64,000 nt of DNA from Paraburkholderia aromaticivorans (GCF_012689525.1 NZ_CP051517.1:78976-142975), one strand, 5' to 3'; numbered from the stretch's first letter, positions 8,813 to 16,761 are shown. Made by a program: numbers and translations. Notes: generated by a model not told the origin, from the sequence alone.

Positions 8813-9634
8813 TCACACGGTAATGCACACTTGGTCATCCTTGAGCGAAATCTGGCCGAGCGTCGGATCACTGGTATGGACAGCGATGATGTTTGGTCCG
8901 GCCGGGAAAGTGCGATAGCCAAGCTCCGTGACGAAAGCCTCGATCGCAGCGCCGTCAGACTTGATGATTTCAATGATCATGACTGGATGATGGCTCGCGA
9001 GAACGGTCCGGCTGCCGCGCAATACATCCAGTTCCATTCCCTCGACGTCCAATTTCACCAGGTCCAGACGTCCAAGTCCTAGAGAGTCCAGGCTGACCAT
9101 CGGAACCGTGGTGCCAGCAACGCTATCATAGGAGATCTGTTGCCCGATAAATTCATTGTCAGTCCGCCGGCGCAATTCCAGACTGCCAAAGCTGGCGGGC
9201 CTGAAATAGTCCGGCTGCGGCACAACCAGTTCACCACACTGCTCCCCAAGGGCGGCAAGCCTTACTCGCGCGTTCAGGCAGTTATTCAATGCGATATTTC
9301 CGGCTAGCGCGTAGTAGACGATTTCCTGTGCCTCGAACGCGAGGATGCGGCCCCAACCGTACATGTGCCGTGCCCACTCAATCGAATGCACACCAATGTT
9401 TGCACCGCCGTCAATCGCGACAACGCCGTCACCAAAATGCTTCCTGCGACAATCAAGTAGTGCTAACGCGAGGCGCACTTCAGGCTCATCAAAACTTGAT
9501 CTGTTTAGTAGTTGATGCCCAACGCCATAGGCTCCATATGCGTCGTTGGTGTGATAGTCGTTGCGATTGACAATCATGCTTCCGTGGTTGGAAGATGCCA
9601 GAACAAAAGCGATGGGGCGTATCGGAAAAGACAC
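8813..9634 (-). CDS. FkbM-family SAM-dependent methyltransferase
   Basis: This 273-residue protein has the FkbM layout. The SAM-binding motif I is VAIDGGANIGVHSIEWAR (about 72-89) and motif II ends ILAFEAQ. The downstream signature LDLVKLDVEGMELDVLRG (about 190-207) is diagnostic of the family. FkbM enzymes O-methylate sugars and small molecules. Next to a GT9-like gene it could cap or modify a glycan. The start used is a GTG; an ATG 19 codons later is also possible. No ribosome site is convincing at either. Confidence 0.8.
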   Translation of the reverse strand: MSFPIRPIAFVLASSNHGSMIVNRNDYHTNDAYGAYGVGHQLLNRSSFDEPEVRLALALLDCRRKHFGDGVVAIDGGANIGVHSIEWARHMYGWGRILAFEAQEIVYYALAGNIALNNCLNARVRLAALGEQCGELVVPQPDYFRPASFGSLELRRRTDNEFIGQQISYDSVAGTTVPMVSLDSLGLGRLDLVKLDVEGMELDVLRGSRTVLASHHPVMIIEIIKSDGAAIEAFVTELGYRTFPAGPNIIAVHTSDPTLGQISLKDDQVCITV

Positions 9635-9729
9635 CGTTTAAAGTCCTCAAAATAATTCCACGTCTGCGCGGCGCGGTGTAAACGGCCAGCATGCACGCAT
9701 GGTACGAACCCATGAACCCGCAGGCAGCT

Positions 9730-10047
9730 TCAAGAGTCGTCGGTGTCATCCTGCAGGACCCTCTTGTAGTCCTGTCCGCCGTAGAAAATGCCAATCACCG
9801 AGACCTGCTCCGCGTCGACGTCGAAGGCTATCACTACCCTCTTGCGGTAATTCGTAACGCGCAGACCCTGGCGAATGTCATCCCGGCGATTGCCTCGATG
9901 CGGAAACGATCGCAACTCTTCGCAGTACGTAATTATTGCGCTGGTATAGCGTTCCGCGATCACCGGCGAGGCCGCAGCTGCAATGTAACGATAGAGCTCG
10001 AGCAGTTGCTCCTGCGCTTCCGGTGTAAAGGCGACGGTATAGGACAT
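9730..10047 (-). CDS. parE: ParE/RelE-superfamily toxin
   Basis: This 105-residue protein has the ParE signatures: SYTVAFTPEAQEQLLELYRYIA at the start, then RSFPHRGNRRDDIRQGLRV and RKRVVIAFDVD, ending VIGIFYGGQDYKRVL. ParE toxins poison DNA gyrase; related RelE toxins cut mRNA. The gene begins on the last base of the antitoxin stop codon, giving coupled expression. On a plasmid this pair acts in post-segregational killing. Confidence 0.9.
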   Translation of the reverse strand: MSYTVAFTPEAQEQLLELYRYIAAAASPVIAERYTSAIITYCEELRSFPHRGNRRDDIRQGLRVTNYRKRVVIAFDVDAEQVSVIGIFYGGQDYKRVLQDDTDDS

Positions 10048-10325
10048 TAGGCTTTTTCGATGGCCTTGCGGTGTTCAGCGGCAAGCGACGCGCGCAGCTG
10101 GTCGACGCCGATGGCGCGGGACGGGTCAGCCTTTAGCGCATCATAGGCGGGCGCGACCTGCTCGCGCAGCCAGCTTTCCACTGCACGGTCACGCGCAAGC
10201 AGTGCCCGGAGTCCATCGCGGATCACTTCGCTCTCCGTCGCGTATTCTCCAGCCGCCACCTTGGACCTGACTGCCTCGGCCATTTCGTTGGGCAGCGTGA
10301 TGCTGAATTGTTGGGTTGAGCGCAC
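10047..10325 (-). CDS. parD: ParD-family antitoxin
   Basis: This 92-residue protein has an N-terminal ribbon-helix-helix (TQQFSITLPNEMAEAVRSKV, then SEVIRDGLRALLARD) and a helical C-terminal toxin-binding tail. It starts at GTG after a GGGAG ribosome site. ParD neutralises the ParE toxin downstream and represses the operon. A near-perfect palindrome just upstream (10344-10364) is the likely operator. Confidence 0.9.
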   Translation of the reverse strand: MRSTQQFSITLPNEMAEAVRSKVAAGEYATESEVIRDGLRALLARDRAVESWLREQVAPAYDALKADPSRAIGVDQLRASLAAEHRKAIEKA

Positions 10326-10343
10326 GGGAAGTCTCCCTTCTGA

Positions 10344-10364
10344 GTGTAGGATTTAATCCTACAC
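10344..10364. promoter_or_regulatory. Palindromic operator of parDE
   Basis: A 21-bp inverted repeat with 10-bp arms GTGTAGGATT and AATCCTACAC around one central base lies 19 bp upstream of parD. Palindromes over the promoter are the usual binding sites of ribbon-helix-helix ParD-ParE complexes. The arms contain TAGGAT, which could serve as part of the -10 region. Confidence 0.7.
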
Positions 10365-10425
10365 TTTGCCTCCTACGCCTGCAAGGCGTCCGCATGCCGA
10401 CAGGCACCTTCGCACCTTCACGGCG

Positions 10426-11649
10426 TCAGTGCGCACGAACACCGGCAACGGTTGCACGCAGCATGTTCTTCATCTGGGCAAGCCGTTCGCCTGCCGCCTC
10501 GGTGAGGATCCGCGGCATCGCGTGCGTGGGCTGAAGACGCGGTGCCGCCTGCTGGTCTTCTCTGCCCCGCTGCCGCTTGCTTTCGAATGCCGCCTCCCGC
10601 TCTGTCGTGGCCGGAACGAGGTGTCCGCTTTCGATCGCGGCAACGAAATTGACCTGCCAGTTTCCGGCGCTAACGCGTGGTGCGGCCTCCCCGCATTCGT
10701 GGACGGTGACCATGCTGGCGTCGCTGGCGACGCTGATCCGTCGCGAGGAATTACAGTCGAAGAATATCCCGCCGGCATTCTGCTGGACCACAGTGGCGAC
10801 CCGGAGCGCTTCCTGGTCGACCTCGTGGCGTTGAGCCGTTGCCTGCCGTTTGTTGCGAGCCTGCCAAGCGAAATCGGCGGTCGAGCGCAGCAGCGCGCGC
10901 AGGTAGTTGATGGGGCGCTCGGCTTTGCGGAGGTGTTCCCAGGCGACGTCAACCACATCGGAAAGCAGCTTCTGGTGCTCGCGGGCTTCGCGCATGAGTT
11001 TGAAGATCAGGAATTCATGAAATCCCAGGCGGCGAAGGCGCTCGAGGTCGCTGGGGAGCTGGCCCGGTTGTCTCTTTTGAGAAGAAGCAGGGTAAAGATC
11101 TTTATATATAGCACCGTCTGCCACGCTGGCAGACGGCTGCTGCAAGGAAAGGACCTCGGGGGCGACTGCCTCATGGTGATCAGGTTCGGGGGCGCTGGCG
11201 ATGGCCGGCGCGTCGACGAGACCGAGCAGCTGGGCAGTCTGTTCAGTGAGGTGGAGGTAGGCACGACCAAACAGGCCTGCCTCGCCATAGCGCCTCTGTG
11301 GAGGGCGGACGATCAGGCCGGCCTCTTCGAGATCATCGAGGCTACGATAGAACGTGCGCATGGATTGCATGGCGCGGCCAGTAAGCAGTTCGCGGCGCGC
11401 GTAAATTGCCGCGTAAGGGCGATGGGCGTCGACGGTGCGGGCGAGGGCCGAGAGCAGGGCGCGGGCACGGGCGGGGACGCCGTGCAGATGTGCGGCGCGA
11501 TGCGCGGCGCGAAAGACGATCCACGGGAGATTGGTGGTGTCGCAGGTGAATTCGGCGAGGGCATCGGCATCAATTTTGATATCTGCCGGATTAGCCGGGT
11601 GAGGGCGAATGTCCCCCTCGCCGGCAACGAAGTGTTGCGCGATAGGCAT
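10426..11649 (-). CDS. Plasmid replication initiation protein (putative)
   Basis: From the chosen ATG the protein has 407 residues. A winged-helix-like region (ARALLSALARTV to LDDLEEAGLIVRPPQ, about residues 55-125) is followed by helical, Arg-rich sequence. It lies just downstream of parA-parB in the same direction, the usual place for rep in parAB-rep plasmids. The leader upstream is covered by an apparent antisense RNA, a hallmark of copy-number control. The start is uncertain: in-frame ATG (11685) and TTG (11787) codons lie upstream, and the frame stays open into the leader. GGA nine bases before the chosen ATG favours it. Confidence 0.68.
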   Translation of the reverse strand: MPIAQHFVAGEGDIRPHPANPADIKIDADALAEFTCDTTNLPWIVFRAAHRAAHLHGVPARARALLSALARTVDAHRPYAAIYARRELLTGRAMQSMRTFYRSLDDLEEAGLIVRPPQRRYGEAGLFGRAYLHLTEQTAQLLGLVDAPAIASAPEPDHHEAVAPEVLSLQQPSASVADGAIYKDLYPASSQKRQPGQLPSDLERLRRLGFHEFLIFKLMREAREHQKLLSDVVDVAWEHLRKAERPINYLRALLRSTADFAWQARNKRQATAQRHEVDQEALRVATVVQQNAGGIFFDCNSSRRISVASDASMVTVHECGEAAPRVSAGNWQVNFVAAIESGHLVPATTEREAAFESKRQRGREDQQAAPRLQPTHAMPRILTEAAGERLAQMKNMLRATVAGVRAH

Positions 11650-11687
11650 GTCTACACGTCCATTTCGAAAAAATGGATGACACATGC

Positions 11688-11715
11688 TTGACTGCCAATC
11701 ACGTTCCGCTACACT
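11688..11715 (+). promoter_or_regulatory. Sigma-70 promoter antisense to the rep leader
   Basis: TTGACT at 11688-11693 and TACACT at 11710-11715 are separated by 16 bp, a near-consensus promoter pointing opposite to rep. Transcription from about 11722 would run into the strong terminator at 11793-11828. It has no gene of its own to serve, which makes a regulatory RNA the likely product. Confidence 0.7.
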
Positions 11716-11721
11716 TCGAGG

Positions 11722-11828
11722 TGTTTGGTCCCTTGCCCGATTCCAGTCGGGGAAGTGCAGCAGATGGGTGCGCGACAGCAAGCCCAATATTCAAAAGCCT
11801 TCGGTTCCAGCCGAAGGCTTTTGTTTTT
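11722..11828 (+). ncRNA. Candidate counter-transcribed RNA controlling rep
   Basis: A transcript of about 107 nt is predicted between a good promoter and an intrinsic terminator, entirely antisense to the rep leader. It contains two hairpins. One is at 11736-11751 (arms CCCGA/TCGGG) and the other is the terminator at 11793-11822 (12-bp arms). Both carry the identical six-base loop TTCCAG. Twin stem-loops with exposed loops are typical of plasmid copy-number antisense RNAs, which pair with the rep mRNA through the loops. The RNA is inferred from signals only. Confidence 0.6.
11793..11828 (+). terminator. Intrinsic terminator of the antisense RNA
   Basis: A perfect 12-bp stem (AAAAGCCTTCGG against CCGAAGGCTTTT) with loop TTCCAG is followed by GTTTTT on the plus strand. 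On the minus strand the same hairpin would form in the rep leader. Confidence 0.85.
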
Positions 11829-11871
11829 ACTACGGTCAGAAGCTAAGCATTTCGGCTCCGGTTCTTCATTG

Positions 11872-11989
11872 GCACTTCATAAGTGCTTGTTTTTTCGATG
11901 GTTCCCAGAGGGAACCGGCTTTAATGCATCTCGCGACCGGCAGATCGCTAAATCCAAGCCATTGAATCAAAAGAAGTTCCCAATGGGAA
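11872..11989. repeat. Three short palindromes between rep and parB
   Basis: Inverted repeats occur at 11872-11886 (GCACTT/AAGTGC, 3-bp spacer), 11900-11916 (GGTTCCC/GGGAACC, spacer AGA) and 11977-11989 (TTCCC/GGGAA, spacer AAT). The last two share the pattern GTTCCCANNGGGAA. They sit where a partition site (parS) or Rep-binding sites would be expected. Which protein binds is not visible from sequence. Confidence 0.5.
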
Positions 11990-11995
11990 TGCACT

Positions 11996-12970
11996 CTACT
12001 CACGCTGCTTCAACTTCGACTCGATAAACGCCTGAATCTCCTTGGCCCACTGCCCGGCCTGATCAGCCTCATCGGTTAATTTCACACCAATCACGCCATT
12101 GCGAGCGGTGATCTCGCAAAAGCGCTTTTTCCCAACTTTCACTACCAGGGTCTCACGGGCGTTTGTGTCGGGAGCCTTCGGCCTTGCTGTGGCGAGCTTG
12201 ACGGCATTCTCCTGAGTAAATGCCTCGTCCTCGACCAAACGCCGGATTGCTTGCGTGACTTCGGCTGCCTTGCCGGCGCTGGTCGCGGTTGCAAGCTTCG
12301 CCGCCGCATGGCTGCCAAGCCGCTCAGGTCGCTGCGCGAGAATTTCTTTGGCCTCGTCAGGCAGACCCTCGAAGGCAAAGATGCGGCTAACGTGCGATTT
12401 GGCGAGCCCTGCGGCTTCGGCTAAGTCCTGACGCGTCAACTCAGTGCCTTCCTGCAGCCGTTTGAAGTTCCAATACTTTTCGAAGTCCGAAAGCGACGGC
12501 GACAGCAGGTTGGAAAAGAATGCGACTCTCTCAACCAGCGATTGGTCGATATTAAGGATGTTCGCCTCAATTTCCTCTCGCCCAAGCTCTCGATAAATGG
12601 CGACTCTATTGTTGCCGGCGACAATGTCCCAGTCTCCGTCCGACCGCTCTTCGACACTGACTGGCGTTGAAAGTGGGTACTTTTCGAGATTCGCCTTTAG
12701 TTCGCTGTATTGCTCTGCAGTCAGCTTTCTGCGCCGCCCGGAGACCTCATGTAGGCGAGCTACAGGTAGTTTGGCCTTCGCCGCCCCCTGAAGCGCGGTC
12801 TTGAGGCGCTCGATTTCTTCTCGTTGTGCGGCAGCTGTTGCCTGCAAGTGCATCAGCTGCCCCGGGGCTGTCCTGGGGGCGCCGGGCTTTGTCGCGGTGG
12901 CGCGTGCCTGGTCAGCTTCCGTTAGCTGAATGTTCGCGGCTTTGGCTGCTTGATCCTTGATCCAAGACAT
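11996..12970 (-). CDS. parB: ParB plasmid partition protein
   Basis: This 324-residue protein has the ParB core: a ParB/Sulfiredoxin-like domain with IVAGNNRVAIYRELG (about 117-131) and a helix-turn-helix TRQDLAEAAGLAKSHVSRIFAFEGLPDE (about 180-207). It binds parS and spreads or slides as a CTP-dependent clamp in the family. The ATG chosen follows a GAGGAGCC ribosome site that overlaps the end of parA; an upstream in-frame start would add seven residues. It is co-transcribed with parA. Confidence 0.92.
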   Translation of the reverse strand: MSWIKDQAAKAANIQLTEADQARATATKPGAPRTAPGQLMHLQATAAAQREEIERLKTALQGAAKAKLPVARLHEVSGRRRKLTAEQYSELKANLEKYPLSTPVSVEERSDGDWDIVAGNNRVAIYRELGREEIEANILNIDQSLVERVAFFSNLLSPSLSDFEKYWNFKRLQEGTELTRQDLAEAAGLAKSHVSRIFAFEGLPDEAKEILAQRPERLGSHAAAKLATATSAGKAAEVTQAIRRLVEDEAFTQENAVKLATARPKAPDTNARETLVVKVGKKRFCEITARNGVIGVKLTDEADQAGQWAKEIQAFIESKLKQRE

Positions 12971-12972
12971 TT

Positions 12973-14160
12973 CTAGGCTCCTCGTGTCCACATCGAGCTG
13001 ACCTTGTCGTCTACACGATCAACCAGTTGGTCGACCGGCGAGCGAATGCGCCGAAGCGTCTCCGCGCCACCCTCGTAGCTCGCAAGATCATAGATCGTGG
13101 AAAAGCGCATGTTCGTGTTGCGTGCAAGATCGGTCTCGGGGATTTCAACAGGGATCACTCGGGAGCCATATATCTGCGAAATCCAGGCCTGCAAAACTTG
13201 CGCAGCCGCCTTTGGCGTGGAACGCGTGACGAGGACATCGACAAAATCGAACTCCTTAGTCCGCTCGTCGCCAAAAGCCTTCATCCCGTTAATTAGGTCG
13301 GCAAACAGGTGCCAGAACTGCACCATCGAGGCAAAGGAGAGCATGTCGGGCACGACAGGGACGATGACGCCGTCTGCGGCAAAGATCGCATTGATTGTCA
13401 GATAGCTAAGCGTCGGCGCGGTATCGATGATGATGTAGTCGTACTTGTCCTTCAGGCTTTCGAGGCCATCGTGAAGAACCTGTTCGAATCGCACCCCATG
13501 CTCGGTCGCAGACGCTCGGGCCGGGAGCATGAACTCAGCATTGAACAGCTCCGTGGACGACGGGATTAAATCAAGGTTTGGCCAATAGGTGGGAGTGGGG
13601 AGCGCCCGCATATCGAATGGCTGATCGCTAAGATAGGCCTCGACCAACGGCATGATTGTCTGGGAAGAATCAACCTCTGCATGGGGGTTGATGCCGTACA
13701 GTGTTGTTGCGCTTCCTTGAGGATCAAGGTCGATATGGAGCACGCGGCGCCCCCGCCGCATCGACAAACCCTGCGCAAGCAATGTCGAGGTCGTAGTTTT
13801 GGTGACGCCACCCTTGAAGTTGGCGACGGCCAGCACCTTGGCCGGGCCTTGACGCGGTGCAGGCTTGAGTTCAGCCTTGATCCATTCGATCGTCTCGGCG
13901 ACGGAGAAAGAGCGCGGAGCGCCCGGTCGGGTCTGTCGTCCTTCTGGTAGTTCACCCTTTTTCAAAACGTAGGCCATTCGCTGCTTGTCGATCCCGCACA
14001 TCTCCTGGACGCGTGCCGATGTAATGAGCGGCGCCTCCTTTCGGGGAAAGGGCTCAAGCATCTCGTCCCGGATCTTTTGAAGCATCACGTCCGACAGCTG
14101 CGCAAGGCGCATGAGGTCGTCCGCGGTGGTTTTCCCGGGGTGAGCGAGGGTTATGTCCAT
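12973..14160 (-). CDS. parA: ParA plasmid partition ATPase
   Basis: This 395-residue protein has an N-terminal DNA-binding region of about 110 residues (LITSARVQEMCGIDKQRMAY) and a deviant Walker A motif KGGVTKTTTS (about 135-144). Further ParA motifs follow: HIDLDPQGSATT and YDYIIIDTAPTLSYLT. The size and N-terminal extension place it with type Ia ParA proteins, which also repress their own operon. It precedes parB by a few bases. Confidence 0.95.
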   Translation of the reverse strand: MDITLAHPGKTTADDLMRLAQLSDVMLQKIRDEMLEPFPRKEAPLITSARVQEMCGIDKQRMAYVLKKGELPEGRQTRPGAPRSFSVAETIEWIKAELKPAPRQGPAKVLAVANFKGGVTKTTTSTLLAQGLSMRRGRRVLHIDLDPQGSATTLYGINPHAEVDSSQTIMPLVEAYLSDQPFDMRALPTPTYWPNLDLIPSSTELFNAEFMLPARASATEHGVRFEQVLHDGLESLKDKYDYIIIDTAPTLSYLTINAIFAADGVIVPVVPDMLSFASMVQFWHLFADLINGMKAFGDERTKEFDFVDVLVTRSTPKAAAQVLQAWISQIYGSRVIPVEIPETDLARNTNMRFSTIYDLASYEGGAETLRRIRSPVDQLVDRVDDKVSSMWTRGA

Positions 14161-14231
14161 TTACGTTCCTACCGTTCACGATGATTGGACCGATTCGGCA
14201 AGACTGGACCGCCACGGTCGAATTGACACGG

Positions 14232-14260
14232 AGATTAGCCGTCGTAAACGGTAAACGCAA
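14232..14260 (-). promoter_or_regulatory. parAB promoter with tandem repeats in the spacer
   Basis: On the minus strand TTGCGT (14260-14255) and TAATCT (14237-14232) are 17 bp apart. The spacer and -35 contain two abutting 7-bp copies of CGTTTAC (plus strand GTAAACG at 14244-14250 and 14251-14257). This fits autorepression by a type Ia ParA. Confidence 0.6.
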
Positions 14261-14822
14261 GTTAACTTTTTTGGGGATGTACCGTCTCAGAACCGCCTGG
14301 GCAGGCGGTTTCGCGCAAAAACCTAATAATCTGCGTGAAGTGAGGCAGGGTAGTTGACGGAATGAGACCGCCGCCGCGCTACGTCTCGATCCTGTTGGCG
14401 GGGTCGGCTTCCACCCTTTTTCGCGTACTTTTCCGCGTGCAAGAACGTCCCCGTACCAACAGATAGGCCGGGCGCGGGTGGTAGCTAGCGCGCCTCAGCG
14501 ATTCGTCGTCGCCCCGGCGGTTGACCATCCGGGCATGGCGCGCCCCACGGGGCGTTGCCTGAGATGTGCACTGCGGCCGTCCCCTGCAGCCGATGTGCCG
14601 CGGGGAGGGCAGGGCGAGGGGCCGGATAACGGGAGCCGCAGCATGGCGTTACCAGCGGTGCGTTGTGACGCGGCGGCCGCCCGGTGCCGCTGGAACACCC
14701 GTTTGCACTGTCCGGGCCGGTTGCGGGACGATCGACCTCGAAAAAGGAGCCGTCTCCCGTCGGAGATCTTCCCGCAACGGCTGGCCGCCGGCACATCTCC
14801 GACCGGTGGCATTGCGTCACTG
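14261..14822. other. Non-coding or unassigned stretch between parA and the HU gene
   Basis: I find no convincing gene here; the long open frames are GC-driven and lack recognisable products. A hairpin at 14291-14310 (arms AACCGCCT/AGGCGGTT, loop GGGC) lies upstream of the parAB promoter and could be a protein site or part of a terminator. It has no T-run. Confidence 0.5.
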
Positions 14823-15101
14823 TCAGGCGCCGTTCACGGCATCCTTGAACGCCTTGCCTGCCGTGAATTTGACCGTCTTCGCGGCCGGGATTTGGATCTC
14901 CGCACCGGTTGCCGGATTGCGCCCGACCCGTGCGGCGCGCGCCCCCGTCGAAAACGAGCCGAATCCGATCAGCTGTACCGTTTTGCCCTTCGTCAGTTCG
15001 CCCGTGATCGCCGCGATCACCGCGTCGATCGTCTCGCCCGTGGCGACCTTGCTGTCGCCGGTCTTCGTGGCAACCGCATCCACCAGATCCTGCTTGTTCA
15101 T
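14823..15101 (-). CDS. HU-family nucleoid protein
   Basis: This 92-residue protein is a standard HU/IHF-type architectural protein: [15 protein letters not shown] at the start, the hallmark [24 protein letters not shown] (about 46-69) and the ending [14 protein letters not shown]. The ATG follows a GAGGAAGCGG ribosome site. Plasmid-borne HU-like proteins compact plasmid DNA and limit the regulatory burden on the host. It is monocistronic. Confidence 0.93.
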   Translation of the reverse strand: MNKQDLVDAVATKTGDSKVATGETIDAVIAAITGELTKGKTVQLIGFGSFSTGARAARVGRNPATGAEIQIPAAKTVKFTAGKAFKDAVNGA

Positions 15102-15425
15102 TGCCGCTTCCTCGTTGTGGTTGTGATGTCGCCACCCTACCTGATCGGTGCGCCTTCGCGCAATCAGCGCCGGGCGAGCACGTCTCGCAGCAACAGGCAC
15201 CTCGGATGGGTCACCTCTGCCCGGCGCGCAGTGTCTGATGAAGTCACACGTGGCTCGCCGGCCCCTGAAAAGATAGGGGGGACATCATCTCAATGCCGCT
15301 AACTCCTGTTAGCGGCATGGCGTTTAATGGGTAAAATAACGGGAAAGCGGCTTTCAGGGCGTTGTGATAAGGGTTTACCCTAGTTTTTTGCCGCGTGCGG
15401 GGATGCCGCGCGCCTGGAGGACAGC
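15102..15425. other. Intergenic region upstream of the Abi_C-integrase operon
   Basis: This stretch holds the HU upstream region and the leader of the rightward operon. No gene is apparent. The notable content is the 26-bp palindrome described separately, plus a shorter CCCCT/AGGGG inverted repeat at 15262-15279. A/T-rich sequence GTAAAATAACGGG follows the palindrome and may hold the promoter. Confidence 0.5.
15293..15318. repeat. Perfect palindrome upstream of the Abi_C-integrase operon
   Basis: Two 11-bp arms, ATGCCGCTAAC and GTTAGCGGCAT, flank a TCCT centre. This is 108 bp before the first gene of an operon ending in a tyrosine recombinase. It could be the recombinase crossover or att core, a repressor operator, or a terminator lacking a T-run. 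Confidence 0.6.
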
Positions 15426-16370
15426 ATGAATGACAGGATCGGGGCGCTCGCGGCCCAGCACCGGCGCATCGAGGCCAAAAAGGTCGCGCTGATCAAGCGA
15501 GCTCGCGCACTCGACGCTGAACTGAACAGGGCATTCGGCGGGGCCGATATCGCCGGTGTCAGTTCCAACGTCACACTGGAACAGATCGGCTACGACGAAC
15601 ACGCCTACGGATATCTCTGCTATCGGGATGGGGAACTGACCGTCGGCTACCGCACAACCGATGATGACCTGGCCGACGGGCATCATGGTGTGCCCGATGA
15701 GCAGCGATCGTATTCGGTGAGGCAACTGGCAAATTGCTCGCCGGAATGGCTGGAACGCCTGCTGGATGAAGCGCCGCTCGAGTCGTTGCTCGGCAATATC
15801 GCCGCCAGGCTGTGCGAACGCGAGGGACGACTCGATGGCTCGCTGTCGGCCTTGCAGACGATCCTGGCTGCCGAATCGGCGAAGCTCGACGGTCAGATGG
15901 TCGATCGCCTGGACAAGACAGGCGACGACACGTTGCAACGGCTTTTCGACGAAGCGGTCGACGTGGCCCATCTGGACACCGCCGACGGCCTGACCCGCAG
16001 CAGCCGCTTCCTCGAGGCAGTCTGCGCGACCATCCTGCGCGAGCGCGGACTTCCACTGCCGGATAACCAGTCGCTGGGTCCTCTCGTCAACGCCTGTATC
16101 GACGGCCTGGAACTGTCGGCGGAGAAGAAGGCACTGGACGACGTCAGGCAATTTATCGGAGGCGTGAAGTCGCTCTGTAACGGCGTCGGCTCCTTGCGGA
16201 CCCACTTCGGTACGGCGCACGGCGCGTCGAGCCACCTGCCACCGCTCGATGCGTCCTGGGCGATGCTTGCGAAGAACGCGGCAGCGGCCGTCGCGATCTT
16301 CTTGCTCAGCCGGCACCGGGACGGCACCGATGCGACGCCTAGAGACGCGACTGTCGAGGACACGCCATGA
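15426..16370 (+). CDS. Protein with Abi_C-like C-terminus
   Basis: This is a 314-residue protein. The N-terminal 40 residues are helical. The C-terminal 80 residues (VKSLCNGVGSLRTHFGTAHGASS, then WAMLAKNAAAAVAIFLLSRH) resemble the abortive-infection C-terminal domain, with the conserved R-x2-x-G-x-x-HG arrangement. Abi_C proteins are linked to phage exclusion. It is the first of four tightly coupled genes; its stop overlaps the next start as ATGA. The middle domain is unrecognised. The domain call is by eye and moderate. Confidence 0.6.
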   Translation: MNDRIGALAAQHRRIEAKKVALIKRARALDAELNRAFGGADIAGVSSNVTLEQIGYDEHAYGYLCYRDGELTVGYRTTDDDLADGHHGVPDEQRSYSVRQLANCSPEWLERLLDEAPLESLLGNIAARLCEREGRLDGSLSALQTILAAESAKLDGQMVDRLDKTGDDTLQRLFDEAVDVAHLDTADGLTRSSRFLEAVCATILRERGLPLPDNQSLGPLVNACIDGLELSAEKKALDDVRQFIGGVKSLCNGVGSLRTHFGTAHGASSHLPPLDASWAMLAKNAAAAVAIFLLSRHRDGTDATPRDATVEDTP

Positions 16371-16483
16371 AGAGCGGCTGGTTTGCGCCGCTCGCCGGCG
16401 ACGAGGACGCCGCGGACCATGGGCGTCTGCGCGCGCTCACCGGTTCGTCGTTCGCGCCGGCCAGCACGGAGGCGCAGTCATGA
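16367..16483 (+). CDS. Thirty-eight-residue peptide in the Abi_C-integrase operon
   Basis: This small frame starts in the stop codon of the Abi_C-like gene (ATGA) and ends in the start of the next gene (ATGA again). The product begins MKSGWFAPLAGDED and is acidic and soluble. Perfect coupling on both sides is the only evidence that it is a gene; no family is known to me. Confidence 0.55.
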   Translation: MKSGWFAPLAGDEDAADHGRLRALTGSSFAPASTEAQS

Positions 16484-16761
16484 CGACAGCGCTCGCGAAA
16501 AGTATTGCGGTTGTGCTCGCGTTCGGAGGCCTCACTTCCGGACTTCTGGCGGCCTGGCTCTGGGAGAAATCGACGCGAGTACCGGTCGATCCGCTGGACG
16601 GCGATCCGACCGCGGTCGTGCCGGAGCTCGAGCAGCAGGCGTGGTGGGCCGCCCAGTTCCGCGCCAACCAGCAAATCGGCCGCCTGAACGTCCTTGCCGC
16701 GCGGTGGACCGCCGCAGCGGTCGTGCTCGGCACCTTATCGTCAATCGTGGGAGTGCTGTAG
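16480..16761 (+). CDS. Small two-span membrane protein in the Abi_C-integrase operon
   Basis: This 93-residue protein has membrane segments at about 8-28 (AVVLAFGGLTSGLLAAWLW) and 73-92 (TAAAVVLGTLSSIVGVL). Between them is a polar, acidic stretch with paired Trp (QQAWWAAQF). It overlaps the preceding mini-gene by four bases and is 4 bp from the integrase. I do not recognise it. Membrane partners are common in phage-defence operons, so an effector or anchor role is possible. Confidence 0.65.
   Translation: MTTALAKSIAVVLAFGGLTSGLLAAWLWEKSTRVPVDPLDGDPTAVVPELEQQAWWAAQFRANQQIGRLNVLAARWTAAAVVLGTLSSIVGVL

Noticed and set aside
14478..15302. Long plus-strand open frame across the HU gene
   Set aside because: It is the GC-rich shadow of the HU gene and the spacer. 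Its Arg/Pro-rich translation has no recognisable domain, and the HU frame on the other strand is certain.
15375..16316. Long minus-strand open frame opposite the Abi_C-like gene
   Set aside because: The plus-strand gene has coupling with its neighbours, a good start and a recognisable C-terminal domain. The opposite frame has none.
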